A stretch of DNA of 56,539 bases. It comes from DUUI01 sp964345765 (GTDB lineage Bacteria; Bacillota_I; Bacilli_A; Erysipelotrichales; Erysipelotrichaceae). The notes under the pieces are model-generated. The model was not told the DNA's origin, searched no databases, and saw only the letters and a list, made by a program, of their open reading frames with translations. The position numbers were made by a program, and so were the translations under genes. Below are positions 48,304-56,098 of the stretch, piece by piece (position 1 is the first letter of the stretch; each line of letters starts with the position of its first letter). The DNA lies in the NCBI GenBank assembly GCA_964345765.1, contig CAYFSJ010000004.1:1-56539 (forward strand), written 5' to 3'.

Positions 48304-48845
48304 TAAATTTTTTCTAAATCGTTATAACTAATTTCCGTTGGTGTTTCTCGACCAAATAAGACAATTAAAACCATTGCACTTTGTGCATCATCATTCATTG
48401 AATCAACAACGCCTTCCATGGCTTTAAATGGACCATTAAGAATTTTAACATGTTCGCCCACTTTAAAGTCAACGACCACTTTCTTATCACTAAGACCCAT
48501 TCGTCTTAAAATTGTTTCAATCTCATCTGGAGAAACTGGGAATGGTTTCGCACCACCACCAGAAGATCCAATAAATCCTGTAACTCCTGGGGTATTACGC
48601 ACTACATACCAAGCTTCATCTGTCATAATCATTTCAACAAATAAATAACCTGGATATAAGTTCTTCATTTTTTTAACCGGTTTCCCGTTTTTAAAAGTAA
48701 TTTCTTCTTCTTCCGCAACTAAAATTTGAAAAAGGTTATCCTCAATCCCCATTGTCTCAACACGACGCTCGAGATTCTCTTTAACCCTGTTTTCATGACC
48801 TGCGTAAGTATTAACGACATACCATTGTTTTGTTAGTTCAGACAT
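48303..48845 (-). CDS. nusG: Transcription termination/antitermination protein NusG
   Basis: Binds RNA polymerase and links it to Rho or ribosomes. 180 residues: NGN domain with W-Y-V-V-N-T-Y-A-G-H-E and Y-P-G-Y-L-F-V-E-M, then a KOW domain with V-K-I-L-N-G-P-F-K-A-M-E-G. Follows secE directly. Confidence 0.97.
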   Translation of the reverse strand: MSELTKQWYVVNTYAGHENRVKENLERRVETMGIEDNLFQILVAEEEEITFKNGKPVKKMKNLYPGYLFVEMIMTDEAWYVVRNTPGVTGFIGSSGGGAKPFPVSPDEIETILRRMGLSDKKVVVDFKVGEHVKILNGPFKAMEGVVDSMNDDAQSAMVLIVLFGRETPTEISYNDLEKI

Positions 48846-49034
48846 CTAAAAACCTATTCCTAACGTTCTTAAGAATAATGCGATAACAAAGTCTGCTACG
48901 ATAAAGAATAACGCAAATACTAAGATAAATGAAATAACTGTTTTTGAATCAGCCACCATTTCATGACCTTTTGGCCAACGAATTCTTCCTTGGATTTCTT
49001 TTCTAATTCCTTCAATGGAAAACCACTTAAACAT
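48846..49034 (-). CDS. secE: Preprotein translocase subunit SecE
   Basis: 62-residue single-helix SecE, clamping SecY. Amphipathic stretch with W-P-K-G-H-E-M (family pattern W-P) followed by a hydrophobic helix (about 35-52). In the conserved rpmG-secE-nusG order, with no gap to nusG. Confidence 0.95.
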   Translation of the reverse strand: MFKWFSIEGIRKEIQGRIRWPKGHEMVADSKTVISFILVFALFFIVADFVIALFLRTLGIGF

Positions 49035-49042
49035 AATGCCTC

Positions 49043-49201
49043 CTATTTCGTCTCTTTATGTAAGGTGTGTTTTCCACAATGCTTACAATATTTATTAATT
49101 TCTAGACGTTCACGATGATTTTTCTTGTTAATTGATGTTGAATAATTTCGGTTTAAACAATCGCTACAAACCAAAATTATTTTATTTTCTTTTGTTGCCA
49201 T
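49043..49201 (-). CDS. rpmG: 50S ribosomal protein L33, zinc-binding type
   Basis: 52 residues. Contains C-S-D-C-L-N-R-N-Y and C-K-H-C-G-K-H-T-L-H-K-E-T-K, the four-Cys (C+) form of L33. ATG at 49201, TAG at 49043, 8 bases before secE. The rpmG-secE-nusG order is a Firmicute standard. Confidence 0.95.
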   Translation of the reverse strand: MATKENKIILVCSDCLNRNYSTSINKKNHRERLEINKYCKHCGKHTLHKETK

Positions 49202-49226
49202 AGTTTATCCCTTTCTGTGCTAGACA

Positions 49227-49255
49227 AGTTTATCATATGGCCCTTTTCTAGTCAA
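49227..49255 (-). promoter_or_regulatory. rpmG-secE-nusG promoter
   Basis: -35 TTGACT (49250-49255), 17-base spacer and -10 TAAACT (49227-49232), just after the stop of the upstream membrane-protein gene. Confidence 0.72.
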
Positions 49256-49258
49256 ATT

Positions 49259-49624
49259 TTAGCGAGCATCTCTTTGTTCAACTTGCTTCAAAATTAAGAT
49301 ATTAATACCCACTACCGCAAAGGCAGCAACAAACAAACGATAAGACTCTAAAAATGTATTATTGGACAGAAAGAATGTCGCAATCGCCACCACAACTGGG
49401 ACTGCTAAAACAATCTTAAACCATAGGCTCTTGGTTGGTGAATCCACTAAATGCATTGACTTAAAAATCATGTATAAAACAAAAGCAATAATAATAACAC
49501 TAAAAGCAATTAAAGCTGATTGATTGGTTGATTCTTGATCAAACAATATTTCAAAAATCGACATAAAAGCAACCACTAATAATAAACCTGTAGTATTTAC
49601 GAACGAAGCAAAATCTCTTGGCAT
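49259..49624 (-). CDS. Small multi-pass membrane protein, function unknown
   Basis: 121 residues with four hydrophobic segments (about 10-26, 36-54, 66-86 and 93-110) and a basic C-terminus. I do not recognise the family. Nine bases follow the next upstream membrane-protein gene, so the two probably form an operon. Confidence 0.7.
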   Translation of the reverse strand: MPRDFASFVNTTGLLLVVAFMSIFEILFDQESTNQSALIAFSVIIIAFVLYMIFKSMHLVDSPTKSLWFKIVLAVPVVVAIATFFLSNNTFLESYRLFVAAFAVVGINILILKQVEQRDAR

Positions 49625-49633
49625 ATCTCTCTC

Positions 49634-49960
49634 CTAATCCATCTTTTCTGTTAAAACTAATAAACTCATTAAGGCGGTAGTTAAGACCACAGAAATAATG
49701 ACTTCTCTTAAGGTTGAGTTAAGATAGCCAATAATCATTGGACTTCCAACCGCAATCACAACAATCAGTTTATCAATTATTTTATCTACTTTCCCATAAG
49801 CATATTGTAACCAAGCCATGGTGGATGACAAAATGATAAAACTACCAATTAATAATCGAGGTGATATTTCATTTGGATGATTAAAACTAAAAAATATCGA
49901 GGATACAAAACTAGTAATAATTCCATGTAAGATGATCATCCATTTATAGTTAAGTCGCAT
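49634..49960 (-). CDS. Small multi-pass membrane protein, function unknown
   Basis: 108 residues with four hydrophobic segments (about 8-24, 34-52, 63-80 and 86-103). No family recognised; not clearly similar in sequence to its neighbour. The TGTTATAAT promoter (49980-49988) and a CGGAGG ribosome-binding site precede it. Confidence 0.7.
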   Translation of the reverse strand: MRLNYKWMIILHGIITSFVSSIFFSFNHPNEISPRLLIGSFIILSSTMAWLQYAYGKVDKIIDKLIVVIAVGSPMIIGYLNSTLREVIISVVLTTALMSLLVLTEKMD

Positions 49961-49979
49961 AGAAACCTCCGACAGAACT

Positions 49980-49988
49980 ATTATAACA
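49980..49988 (-). promoter_or_regulatory. Extended -10 promoter of the two membrane genes
   Basis: TGTTATAAT on the minus strand, immediately after the glpK terminator U-run. Confidence 0.55.
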
Positions 49989-50010
49989 AAAAGGAGGGCT
50001 TTGCCCTCCT
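49987..50010 (-). terminator. Terminator after glpK
   Basis: Stem AGGAGGGC/GCCCTCCT with a 3-base loop and TTTTTG in the minus direction; strong. Confidence 0.88.
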
Positions 50011-50017
50011 AGCTTGA

Positions 50018-51526
50018 TTACTCTTCGTCTTCTTCCTTATCTTCTTTTTCCCACTCGAGTGAACGTTTAACCGCTTTATGCCATTGTCTCATATAGCGTT
50101 TTCTTTCTTTTTCGTCCATCTCAGGTTTGAATTCAGCATCCATTTCAAATGTCTTAGCTAATTCTTCTTTACTTTCAAAGAAGCCTGTTGCTAATCCAGC
50201 AAGCATAGCTGCCCCAAGTGCTGTTGTTTCAGTATTCTTAGGACGGCGAACGACTGTATCAAGAATGTCCGCTTGGAATTGCATTAAGAAGTTGTTTTGA
50301 GAAGCTCCACCATCAACTTGAAGCGCTGCTAGTTTTTCACCAGAATCTTTTTCCATTGCCAATAAGATATCAGCTGTTTGGAAAGCAATTGATTCAAGTG
50401 CAGCACGCATTAAGTGATTCTTGTTAGCTCCACGAGTTAAACCAAAGATTGCTCCGCGAGCGTAAGCATCCCAGTGAGGCGCACCAAGTCCAGTAAATGC
50501 TGGAACGATGTAAACTCCACCATTGTCTTCAACTTTAGTTGCAAAGTATTCAGTATCAACTGATGCTTCAACAATCTTAAGCTCATCACGTAACCATTGA
50601 ACAACGGCACCAGCAACGAAGATAGATCCTTCTAGTGCGTATTCAACTTTACCATCAATACCAGATGCGATTGTTGTAACTAATCCATTTTCAGATGCGA
50701 CCGCATTTTCACCAGTATTCATTAGTAAGAATGCCCCAGTTCCATAAGTGTTCTTAGCCATTCCTGGTTCGAAGCAGGTTTGACCAAATAATGCAGCTTG
50801 TTGGTCCCCAGCAGCTCCAGCGATAGGAATTTGTTCACCTTGGATATTAGCATGTCCATAAACTTCAGAAGAGTTCTTAACTTCTGGTAGCATTGCTTCA
50901 GGAATATTGAGATATTCTAATAATTTCTTATCCCATTCTAAGTTCTTGATATTATAAATCATTGTTCTAGAAGCATTTGTGTAGTCTGTTACATGGACTT
51001 CTCCATCAGTTAATTTCCAAATTAACCAAGTGTCGATAGTACCAAATAATAGTTCACCTTTTTCTGCACGTTCTTGAGCGCCTTCAACTTGGTCTAAAAT
51101 CCAACGAATTTTAGTTGCAGAGAAGTAAGCATCAATTTCGAGTCCTGTGTTTTCACGAACATACTCTAATAGGTCATCTTCTTTCATTTGATCGCAAATT
51201 TCAGAAGTTTGTCTTGATTGCCATACAATCGCATTATAGATTGGACGTCCTGTTTCTTTGTCCCATACCACCGTAGTTTCACGTTGGTTTGTAATTCCTA
51301 ATGAATCTATTTCGTTGGCCTTAATTCCAGCCTTCGCAATTGCCTCATTTAGAACCCCAGATTGTGTTGCCCAAATTTCTAAAGCATCGTGCTCTACCCA
51401 TCCTGGTTTTGGATAGATTTGTGTAAACTCAGATTGAGCCACAGCCAAGATTTCGCGATCCTTATTAAAAACAATCGCTCTGTTACTAGTCGTTCCCGCG
51501 TCTAACGCAATAACATATTTACCCAT
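50018..51526 (-). CDS. glpK: Glycerol kinase
   Basis: Phosphorylates glycerol to glycerol-3-phosphate. 502 residues of the FGGY family: N-terminal D-A-G-T-T-S-N-R, G-I-T-N-Q-R-E-T, the A-G-D-Q-Q-A-A-L-F-G-Q phosphate-binding region and A-L-Q-V-D-G-G-A. The stretch before I-P-I-A-G reads Y-G-H-A-N-I-Q-G-E and lacks the Y-H-F-x-G loop whose His is phosphorylated by HPr in many Firmicute GlpKs. The acidic C-terminus (E-K-E-D-K-E-E-D-E-E) is unusual. Last gene of the four-gene glycerol operon. Confidence 0.96.
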   Translation of the reverse strand: MGKYVIALDAGTTSNRAIVFNKDREILAVAQSEFTQIYPKPGWVEHDALEIWATQSGVLNEAIAKAGIKANEIDSLGITNQRETTVVWDKETGRPIYNAIVWQSRQTSEICDQMKEDDLLEYVRENTGLEIDAYFSATKIRWILDQVEGAQERAEKGELLFGTIDTWLIWKLTDGEVHVTDYTNASRTMIYNIKNLEWDKKLLEYLNIPEAMLPEVKNSSEVYGHANIQGEQIPIAGAAGDQQAALFGQTCFEPGMAKNTYGTGAFLLMNTGENAVASENGLVTTIASGIDGKVEYALEGSIFVAGAVVQWLRDELKIVEASVDTEYFATKVEDNGGVYIVPAFTGLGAPHWDAYARGAIFGLTRGANKNHLMRAALESIAFQTADILLAMEKDSGEKLAALQVDGGASQNNFLMQFQADILDTVVRRPKNTETTALGAAMLAGLATGFFESKEELAKTFEMDAEFKPEMDEKERKRYMRQWHKAVKRSLEWEKEDKEEDEE

Positions 51527-51569
51527 TTAATCTCCTCCTTTTGGGTTATTTAAAGATTGATATCAATCC

Positions 51570-51941
51570 TTATTCCTTTTCTAACACTTCCGATGTTGCA
51601 ATCATATTGACATCCGTGCCTAAGATATTCTCAACTAAGACATCGCCAATATGAACTGGTGCTTTAACAACAACATCGCTCAGTTCTTTGACAAGATCGA
51701 TAATTCGATGTTTATCAATCTCTTTATCCGTTTTCACACTAACGACAGGTCCAGCTCCATTTTCAACAAAGACTGTACTGGTTACCATTCGTACCGGATT
51801 TACGATTTCTTTCTTTCCATAGCGATCACCAATGGCACATAGATTTCCCTCAACAATAATTTCATTTTCTGAAATCATTGTCACATCTAACATACAGCCA
51901 ATTGGACATCCTATACATGTAAAACTTTCTTTTTTAATCAT
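51570..51941 (-). CDS. DUF1667 cysteine-rich protein
   Basis: 123 residues from the ATG at 51941, with GAGG 8 bases upstream; a GTG 36 bases earlier lies inside the preceding gene. C-I-G-C-P-I-G-C at 9-16 and a further Cys in N-L-C-A-I-G-D suggest an Fe-S or zinc site. DUF1667 proteins are found next to this type of FAD/NAD oxidoreductase and GlpA-like dehydrogenase. Probably a small electron-transfer subunit; not proven. Confidence 0.85.
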   Translation of the reverse strand: MIKKESFTCIGCPIGCMLDVTMISENEIIVEGNLCAIGDRYGKKEIVNPVRMVTSTVFVENGAGPVVSVKTDKEIDKHRIIDLVKELSDVVVKAPVHIGDVLVENILGTDVNMIATSEVLEKE

Positions 51942-51945
51942 AGAG

Positions 51946-53205
51946 TTATACCTCAATTGAGATGGTGACTTGATCACCCTCTAAATCTTGTAGTTGTTTT
52001 GGAACTAAAATAACTGATTCCATTTCTCCTGGAGCCAAGACACGTTTTTTACGACGTTGTACTTCATGCTCTCCAACTTTCACCACAACACTGGCATCTC
52101 GATAGACCTCATCCACTCTAAAGCGGACGGTTTGTGGTTTATCAAATTCTTTGTTAAGTGTTAATGGAATGGTATAGCGAACCCCATCACCAACCATGAT
52201 ATTGTATTTTTCCTTAATATCCGGATGGCCATGTTTAATGTAATTAGCAGCCGATTCACCCGCAACCATCGCCTCTTGAGTTACAAAGTCAACTAAGTCA
52301 TGGACATGCAACACATTACCACACGCAAAGACTCCTTCAACGCCTGTTTCAAAATTCTCATCCACATCTGGTCCTTTGGTCACTCGATTCATCGCCGGTA
52401 GTATTTGTCGTGTTAACTCATTCTCAGGAATAAGCCCAACCGATAATAAGAGCGTATCACAAGAAACATATTCTTTTGTTTCTTCGATTGGTTTTAAATT
52501 CTCATCCACTTGCGCAATAGTGACACCCTCAAGTCTTTCCTTACCATGAACTTCAACCACAGTATGAGATAGTTTAAGTGGAATATTAAAGTCATCAAGG
52601 CATTGAACAATATTTCGTTTCAAACCACCAGAGAAAGGCATGAGTTCTAATACCATTTTGACATGTGCGCCTTCTAATGTCATGCGACGTGCCATAATTA
52701 AGCCAATATCTCCAGAACCAAGAATAACGACTTCTTTTCCTGGCATATATCCATCAATATTTACCATCTTTTGAGCAGCTCCTGCACTAAAGATTCCTGA
52801 AGGACGACTACCTGGAATATTAAGCGCTCCTCTAGGACGCTCACGACATCCCATAGCTAAGACGATAGCCTTCGCATGTATCTTCATAAAGCCTTTTTCT
52901 GAATTAATAATGGATACTTCTTTATCGATATTTAAATCAATAACCATCGTATTATCCCAAACTTCAATGTTTCTTTCTGAAACTTGTTCAATAAAACGAT
53001 GTGCGTATTCTGGACCAGTTAGCTCTTCTTTAAAGTGAGTTAAACCAAACCCATTATGAATACATTGATTTAAGATTCCCCCAAGGCGATCATCTCGTTC
53101 TAAGATTAAGATATCTTCGATACCATGATCATAGGCAGAGACGGCTGCGGCTAACCCAGCTGGTCCACCTCCGATGATAACAAGATCTTTATACATCCGT
53201 TTCAT
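51946..53205 (-). CDS. FAD/NAD-dependent oxidoreductase of the glycerol operon
   Basis: 419 residues of the pyridine nucleotide-disulfide oxidoreductase type. FAD-binding G-G-G-P-A-G at 12-17, the NAD-binding G-S-G-D-I-G and a second FAD motif near G-V-F-A-C-G-N are visible. There is no C-x2-C or C-x4-C redox pair, so it is not a thioredoxin reductase. It may pass electrons between the GlpA-like subunit and NAD. Overlaps the GlpA-like gene by 17 bases; AAGGAGG precedes the first ATG. Confidence 0.88.
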   Translation of the reverse strand: MKRMYKDLVIIGGGPAGLAAAVSAYDHGIEDILILERDDRLGGILNQCIHNGFGLTHFKEELTGPEYAHRFIEQVSERNIEVWDNTMVIDLNIDKEVSIINSEKGFMKIHAKAIVLAMGCRERPRGALNIPGSRPSGIFSAGAAQKMVNIDGYMPGKEVVILGSGDIGLIMARRMTLEGAHVKMVLELMPFSGGLKRNIVQCLDDFNIPLKLSHTVVEVHGKERLEGVTIAQVDENLKPIEETKEYVSCDTLLLSVGLIPENELTRQILPAMNRVTKGPDVDENFETGVEGVFACGNVLHVHDLVDFVTQEAMVAGESAANYIKHGHPDIKEKYNIMVGDGVRYTIPLTLNKEFDKPQTVRFRVDEVYRDASVVVKVGEHEVQRRKKRVLAPGEMESVILVPKQLQDLEGDQVTISIEV

Positions 53206-54649
53206 GAGAGTCCTCCTTTAAACCTGTCTTATTCTTATGCATTAATAAGGTCGATCCCTTACCAAATTTAGTCACTTGTTGTGGAGTAAAACCGTGTTCA
53301 CGCATTAAGATTTCCATTTGGTGTGACATACAGAATCCTGCTTGGCAACGTCCAGAACCAGCTCGAGTTCGACGTTTAATACCATCCAGTGATTTCGCTC
53401 CAACTGGTCTTCTGATGGCAGCCACAATTTCTCCTTCTGAAATCCACTCACAGCGACATACAATTCTTCCATAAGAAGGATCTTTTTTAATCAAATTATC
53501 TTTTTCTTCATCCGTTAATTCCATTAAGATAATTGGACGCTTACGTGTTGGATCATACTCAGGATTTTCTTCTAAATTTAAGTATTCAGCAATTTCCTTG
53601 GATAAATCAACAGCAATTGCCGGGGCAGAAGTAAGCCCAGGTGATTCCACCGCTGCACAATTAAAGAATCCTGGTGCATCTTTTGGTTGACCTAAAACAA
53701 AGTCGCCCGTTTCACCAGTTGCTCTTAATCCAGCAAAAGTGGTGATGGTTGAATGTAAAGGTAGATTACTGATGCTCAACGATGCTTTTTCAGCAACTTC
53801 ATCCATTCCTGTAGCGGTAGTAGTTGTATCATCTTTATCGACTTCATGGGCGTTAGGACCAATAATAATATTGTCACTCACTGTTGGTGCCACTAAAACA
53901 CCTTTACCATGAATCGTTGGTTGTTGGAAGATCGTGAATTGGACTAAATCTTTTTCATCTTTATCCAGTAGATAGTATTCACCTCTTCTTGAATGAATTT
54001 TGAGTTTGTCTTCTGAGACTAAATTATTGATCTCATCTGAGTGAATTCCCGCCGCATTAACAATGGCTTTAGTGAAGTATTCACCATTATTTGTCTCAAT
54101 GCGATAACCACCTTCAATTGGTTCAATGTTTTGTACCTCAGTGTTAAATTCAAATTTAACACCATTGGATGCCGCATTTTCAGCTAACGCAATATTGACT
54201 TCAAAGCTATCCACAATGCCTGCGGTTGGAGCATAGAGTGCCCACTTAATATTGTCATTGAGATTAGGTTCATGGCTTCTTAACCATTTTTCATCGACGA
54301 TTTGAAGGTCACGGACCCCGTTTTTCTCGCCACTTTCTTTGAGTGTGTGTAAGCCTGGTAATCCTTCTTCGTCAAAACAGATATTTAATGAGCCATTACG
54401 TTTGAACTTAATTCCCAAATCTTCTTTAAGTTGATCATAGAGAATATTTCCTAAAACATTATACTTTGCTTTTAAAGTTCCAGGTTTAGCATCTAACCCA
54501 GAGTGAATGATGGCTGAATTCGCTTTTGTTGCGCCTTCACAAACATCATCAGCACGCTCTAAAAGGAGTATATCAGCATTATAACGGGCTAATTCGCGTG
54601 CCGTAGCACAACCCATTATGCCTCCCCCGATAATGATTACATCATGCAT
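53189..54649 (-). CDS. GlpA-type glycerol-3-phosphate dehydrogenase, FAD/2Fe-2S
   Basis: 486 residues. The DAO-type FAD domain has I-I-I-G-G-G-I-M-G and E-R-A-D-D-V, plus A-N-S-A-I-I-H-S-G. The C-terminal BFD-like domain has C-R-C and, about 35 residues later, C-Q-A-G-F-C, a 2Fe-2S site. It oxidises glycerol-3-phosphate to dihydroxyacetone phosphate. With the FAD/NAD protein and the DUF1667 protein it resembles a soluble three-part enzyme replacing GlpABC or GlpO. First gene of the operon; promoter with cre-like site upstream. Confidence 0.9.
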   Translation of the reverse strand: MHDVIIIGGGIMGCATARELARYNADILLLERADDVCEGATKANSAIIHSGLDAKPGTLKAKYNVLGNILYDQLKEDLGIKFKRNGSLNICFDEEGLPGLHTLKESGEKNGVRDLQIVDEKWLRSHEPNLNDNIKWALYAPTAGIVDSFEVNIALAENAASNGVKFEFNTEVQNIEPIEGGYRIETNNGEYFTKAIVNAAGIHSDEINNLVSEDKLKIHSRRGEYYLLDKDEKDLVQFTIFQQPTIHGKGVLVAPTVSDNIIIGPNAHEVDKDDTTTTATGMDEVAEKASLSISNLPLHSTITTFAGLRATGETGDFVLGQPKDAPGFFNCAAVESPGLTSAPAIAVDLSKEIAEYLNLEENPEYDPTRKRPIILMELTDEEKDNLIKKDPSYGRIVCRCEWISEGEIVAAIRRPVGAKSLDGIKRRTRAGSGRCQAGFCMSHQMEILMREHGFTPQQVTKFGKGSTLLMHKNKTGLKEDSHETDV

Positions 54650-54674
54650 TATATTTCTCCTTATTTGTTATTTC

Positions 54675-54688
54675 TGTATGCGCTTTCA
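54675..54688 (-). promoter_or_regulatory. cre-like site (CcpA operator)
   Basis: TGAAAGCGCATACA on the minus strand matches the cre consensus TGWAANCGNTNWCA except at position 10. It begins at the last base of the -10 box and covers the start point, a position that would block transcription when CcpA binds. Confidence 0.65.
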
Positions 54689-54716
54689 TTATATGATATT
54701 TAAAATAAATAAACAA
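54688..54716 (-). promoter_or_regulatory. Promoter of the glycerol catabolic operon
   Basis: -35 TTGTTT (54711-54716), 17-base spacer and -10 TATAAT (54688-54693) on the minus strand. Confidence 0.75.
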
Positions 54717-54728
54717 CCATATTCTTCG

Positions 54729-54757
54729 TTGACAAACGTATTTGTTTAAACTATGAT
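54729..54757 (+). promoter_or_regulatory. Promoter of the small membrane-protein pair
   Basis: -35 TTGACA (54729-54734), 17-base spacer and -10 TATGAT (54752-54757) on the plus strand, divergent from the glycerol operon promoter with about 12 bases between the two -35 boxes. Confidence 0.75.
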
Positions 54758-54821
54758 AAATTTAACTTATCGAATATCTGCTAGTGATATAAGATATAGA
54801 ATTTAAAGGAGAAAGATAATC

Positions 54822-55226
54822 ATGAAATTAGTGAGAAGTACAATTGGGTACATGATTGCTGGTATCATCGTCATGTCAGTTTGGGGTGGCGTTATTGATG
54901 GTGGCGTTGGTACTCTTGGGGGAATTTTAGCGGGCTTCTTTATCATCGGTTTAGCTTGGTTCACAAACCATCACCTTGGATTAATTTATCATGGTCCTGA
55001 TTCTGGATTTGTTGATTTAGGGCTTGGTGTTGGTCTAACTGGTATCTTTAGAGATATGTGGTTAGGTTTACTAGGTGGCGAAGGATTAGATCCATTCATT
55101 AATGGTATGCCAACTCTTATATTAGTTTTAATTGGAGCGGTAATCGGTGGATATATGGCTGCAATGGTTGAACGTGATATGAACAAAGACAAAGAACTAG
55201 TTAATCAGAGAGGAGACAGACAATGA
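54822..55226 (+). CDS. Small membrane protein, putative glycerol transporter subunit (Lin0368-like)
   Basis: 134 residues, Gly-rich, with four hydrophobic segments and a charged C-terminal tail. The pattern G-T-L-G-G-I-L-A-G-F-F-I-I-G-L-A-W-F-T-N-H-H recalls the Lin0368 family noted beside Listeria dihydroxyacetone/glycerol genes as a putative glycerol transporter subunit. That recall is from memory and the transport role is not proven. No glpF is present in the window, which fits. The stop overlaps the next start (ATGA). Confidence 0.7.
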   Translation: MKLVRSTIGYMIAGIIVMSVWGGVIDGGVGTLGGILAGFFIIGLAWFTNHHLGLIYHGPDSGFVDLGLGVGLTGIFRDMWLGLLGGEGLDPFINGMPTLILVLIGAVIGGYMAAMVERDMNKDKELVNQRGDRQ

Positions 55227-55585
55227 ACATCTATTTAGCAATTGCTACTGTAGTTGGAGCGGCATTATTCCCTTTCATTATTCGCTTAGTTTGGGGCCAC
55301 TTCACTGATGAATTTGGTACATTCGGTGGATTCTTGTCAGCACTCTTTATCGTTGGTGTTATGTGGGCACTTAACCATGGTTATACCCATATTAACGGTG
55401 GTGGATTAATTCATCAAACTGGTGTTTGGGTTGATATGGGGACCGCAGCAGGGGTTGGTCTATTAGTGGCTAGCGTCCTTCAAGGTGCTAAAGTCGACAA
55501 GTACACTAAAACAAACTTACTAGGTGCATTATTAGGTGGTTTAATTGCTGGTCTAATTATTGCATTTACAATGCACGCTTGGTAA
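55223..55585 (+). CDS. Small membrane protein, paralogous partner of the upstream gene
   Basis: 120 residues with three or four hydrophobic segments. G-T-F-G-G-F-L-S-A-L-F-I-V-G-V-M-W-A-L-N-H matches the pattern of the preceding protein, so the two look like distant paralogues forming a heteromer. Start overlaps the upstream TGA by 4 bases; GGAGAC precedes. Ends at TAA just before a terminator. Inferred to work with the preceding gene, perhaps in glycerol entry. Confidence 0.7.
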   Translation: MNIYLAIATVVGAALFPFIIRLVWGHFTDEFGTFGGFLSALFIVGVMWALNHGYTHINGGGLIHQTGVWVDMGTAAGVGLLVASVLQGAKVDKYTKTNLLGALLGGLIAGLIIAFTMHAW

Positions 55586-55610
55586 GAACTACATAATTTC
55601 TTGAAACAAA

Positions 55611-55643
55611 AAAACCAATTGAACTAGCCAATTGGTTTTTATT
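55611..55643 (+). terminator. Terminator after the small membrane-protein pair
   Basis: AAACCAATTG/CAATTGGTTT stem with a short loop and TTTTTATT on the plus strand. The A-run on the other side may let it also serve the minus-strand TM2 gene. Confidence 0.82.
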
Positions 55644-55656
55644 ATTTGTCTATCTT

Positions 55657-56007
55657 CTAATCCTTTAAAGGGACGCCATTTGCATCAACAGCAATACTCC
55701 CGGTTAAAATCATGATTCCTTCAATTAATCCCCAAACTCCCGAAATAATTGGTCCAATAATTAAGATCGCGCCAATCGTTCCTAACAACAATTGAATGAC
55801 CGTCTTTTTAGTATAACCTAAGTAAAAATTATGAATCCCAATTACGCCAAGTAATATCCCTAAAATTCCAGCTGCTAATTTGCTTTTACTCTCTGATACA
55901 ACTGGTCGATCATAACTTTGTTGAGTTTGATTATTTAATTCTTGTCCTCATTGGGTACAATAGTTTGCATCTTCATAGTTTTGAGCACCACATTTACTAC
56001 AATACAT
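55657..56007 (-). pseudogene. Zinc-ribbon TM2-domain gene interrupted by an in-frame TGA
   Basis: From an ATG at 56007 (GGGAG upstream) the frame encodes Cys3-x2-Cys6 and Cys17-x2-, then TGA at codon 20 (55948-55950). It continues intact for 96 codons to TAG. The downstream part is a TM2 domain: G-I-L-G-I-L-L-G-V-I-G-I-H-N-F-Y-L-G, a basic turn, then a second hydrophobic segment. The TGA sits where the fourth zinc-ligand Cys is expected (TGT or TGC to TGA). No alternative start lies before the TM2 helices. A pseudogene, a base error, or a recoded codon are all possible. Confidence 0.8.
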
Positions 56008-56065
56008 ACACTCCCTCTTATCTTTGATAATAGTTAACATAATTTCAATTTGTGAAACAAGATAA

Positions 56066-56098
56066 AAAGAGAAGGAATTCACCTTCCCCCTCTTTGTT
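56066..56098 (-). terminator. Terminator after dhaM
   Basis: An interrupted stem built on GAAGG/CCTTC and flanking AAAGAG/CTCTTT with a G-run bulge, followed by TTTTTATC in the minus direction. It lies directly after the dhaM stop. Confidence 0.6.
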
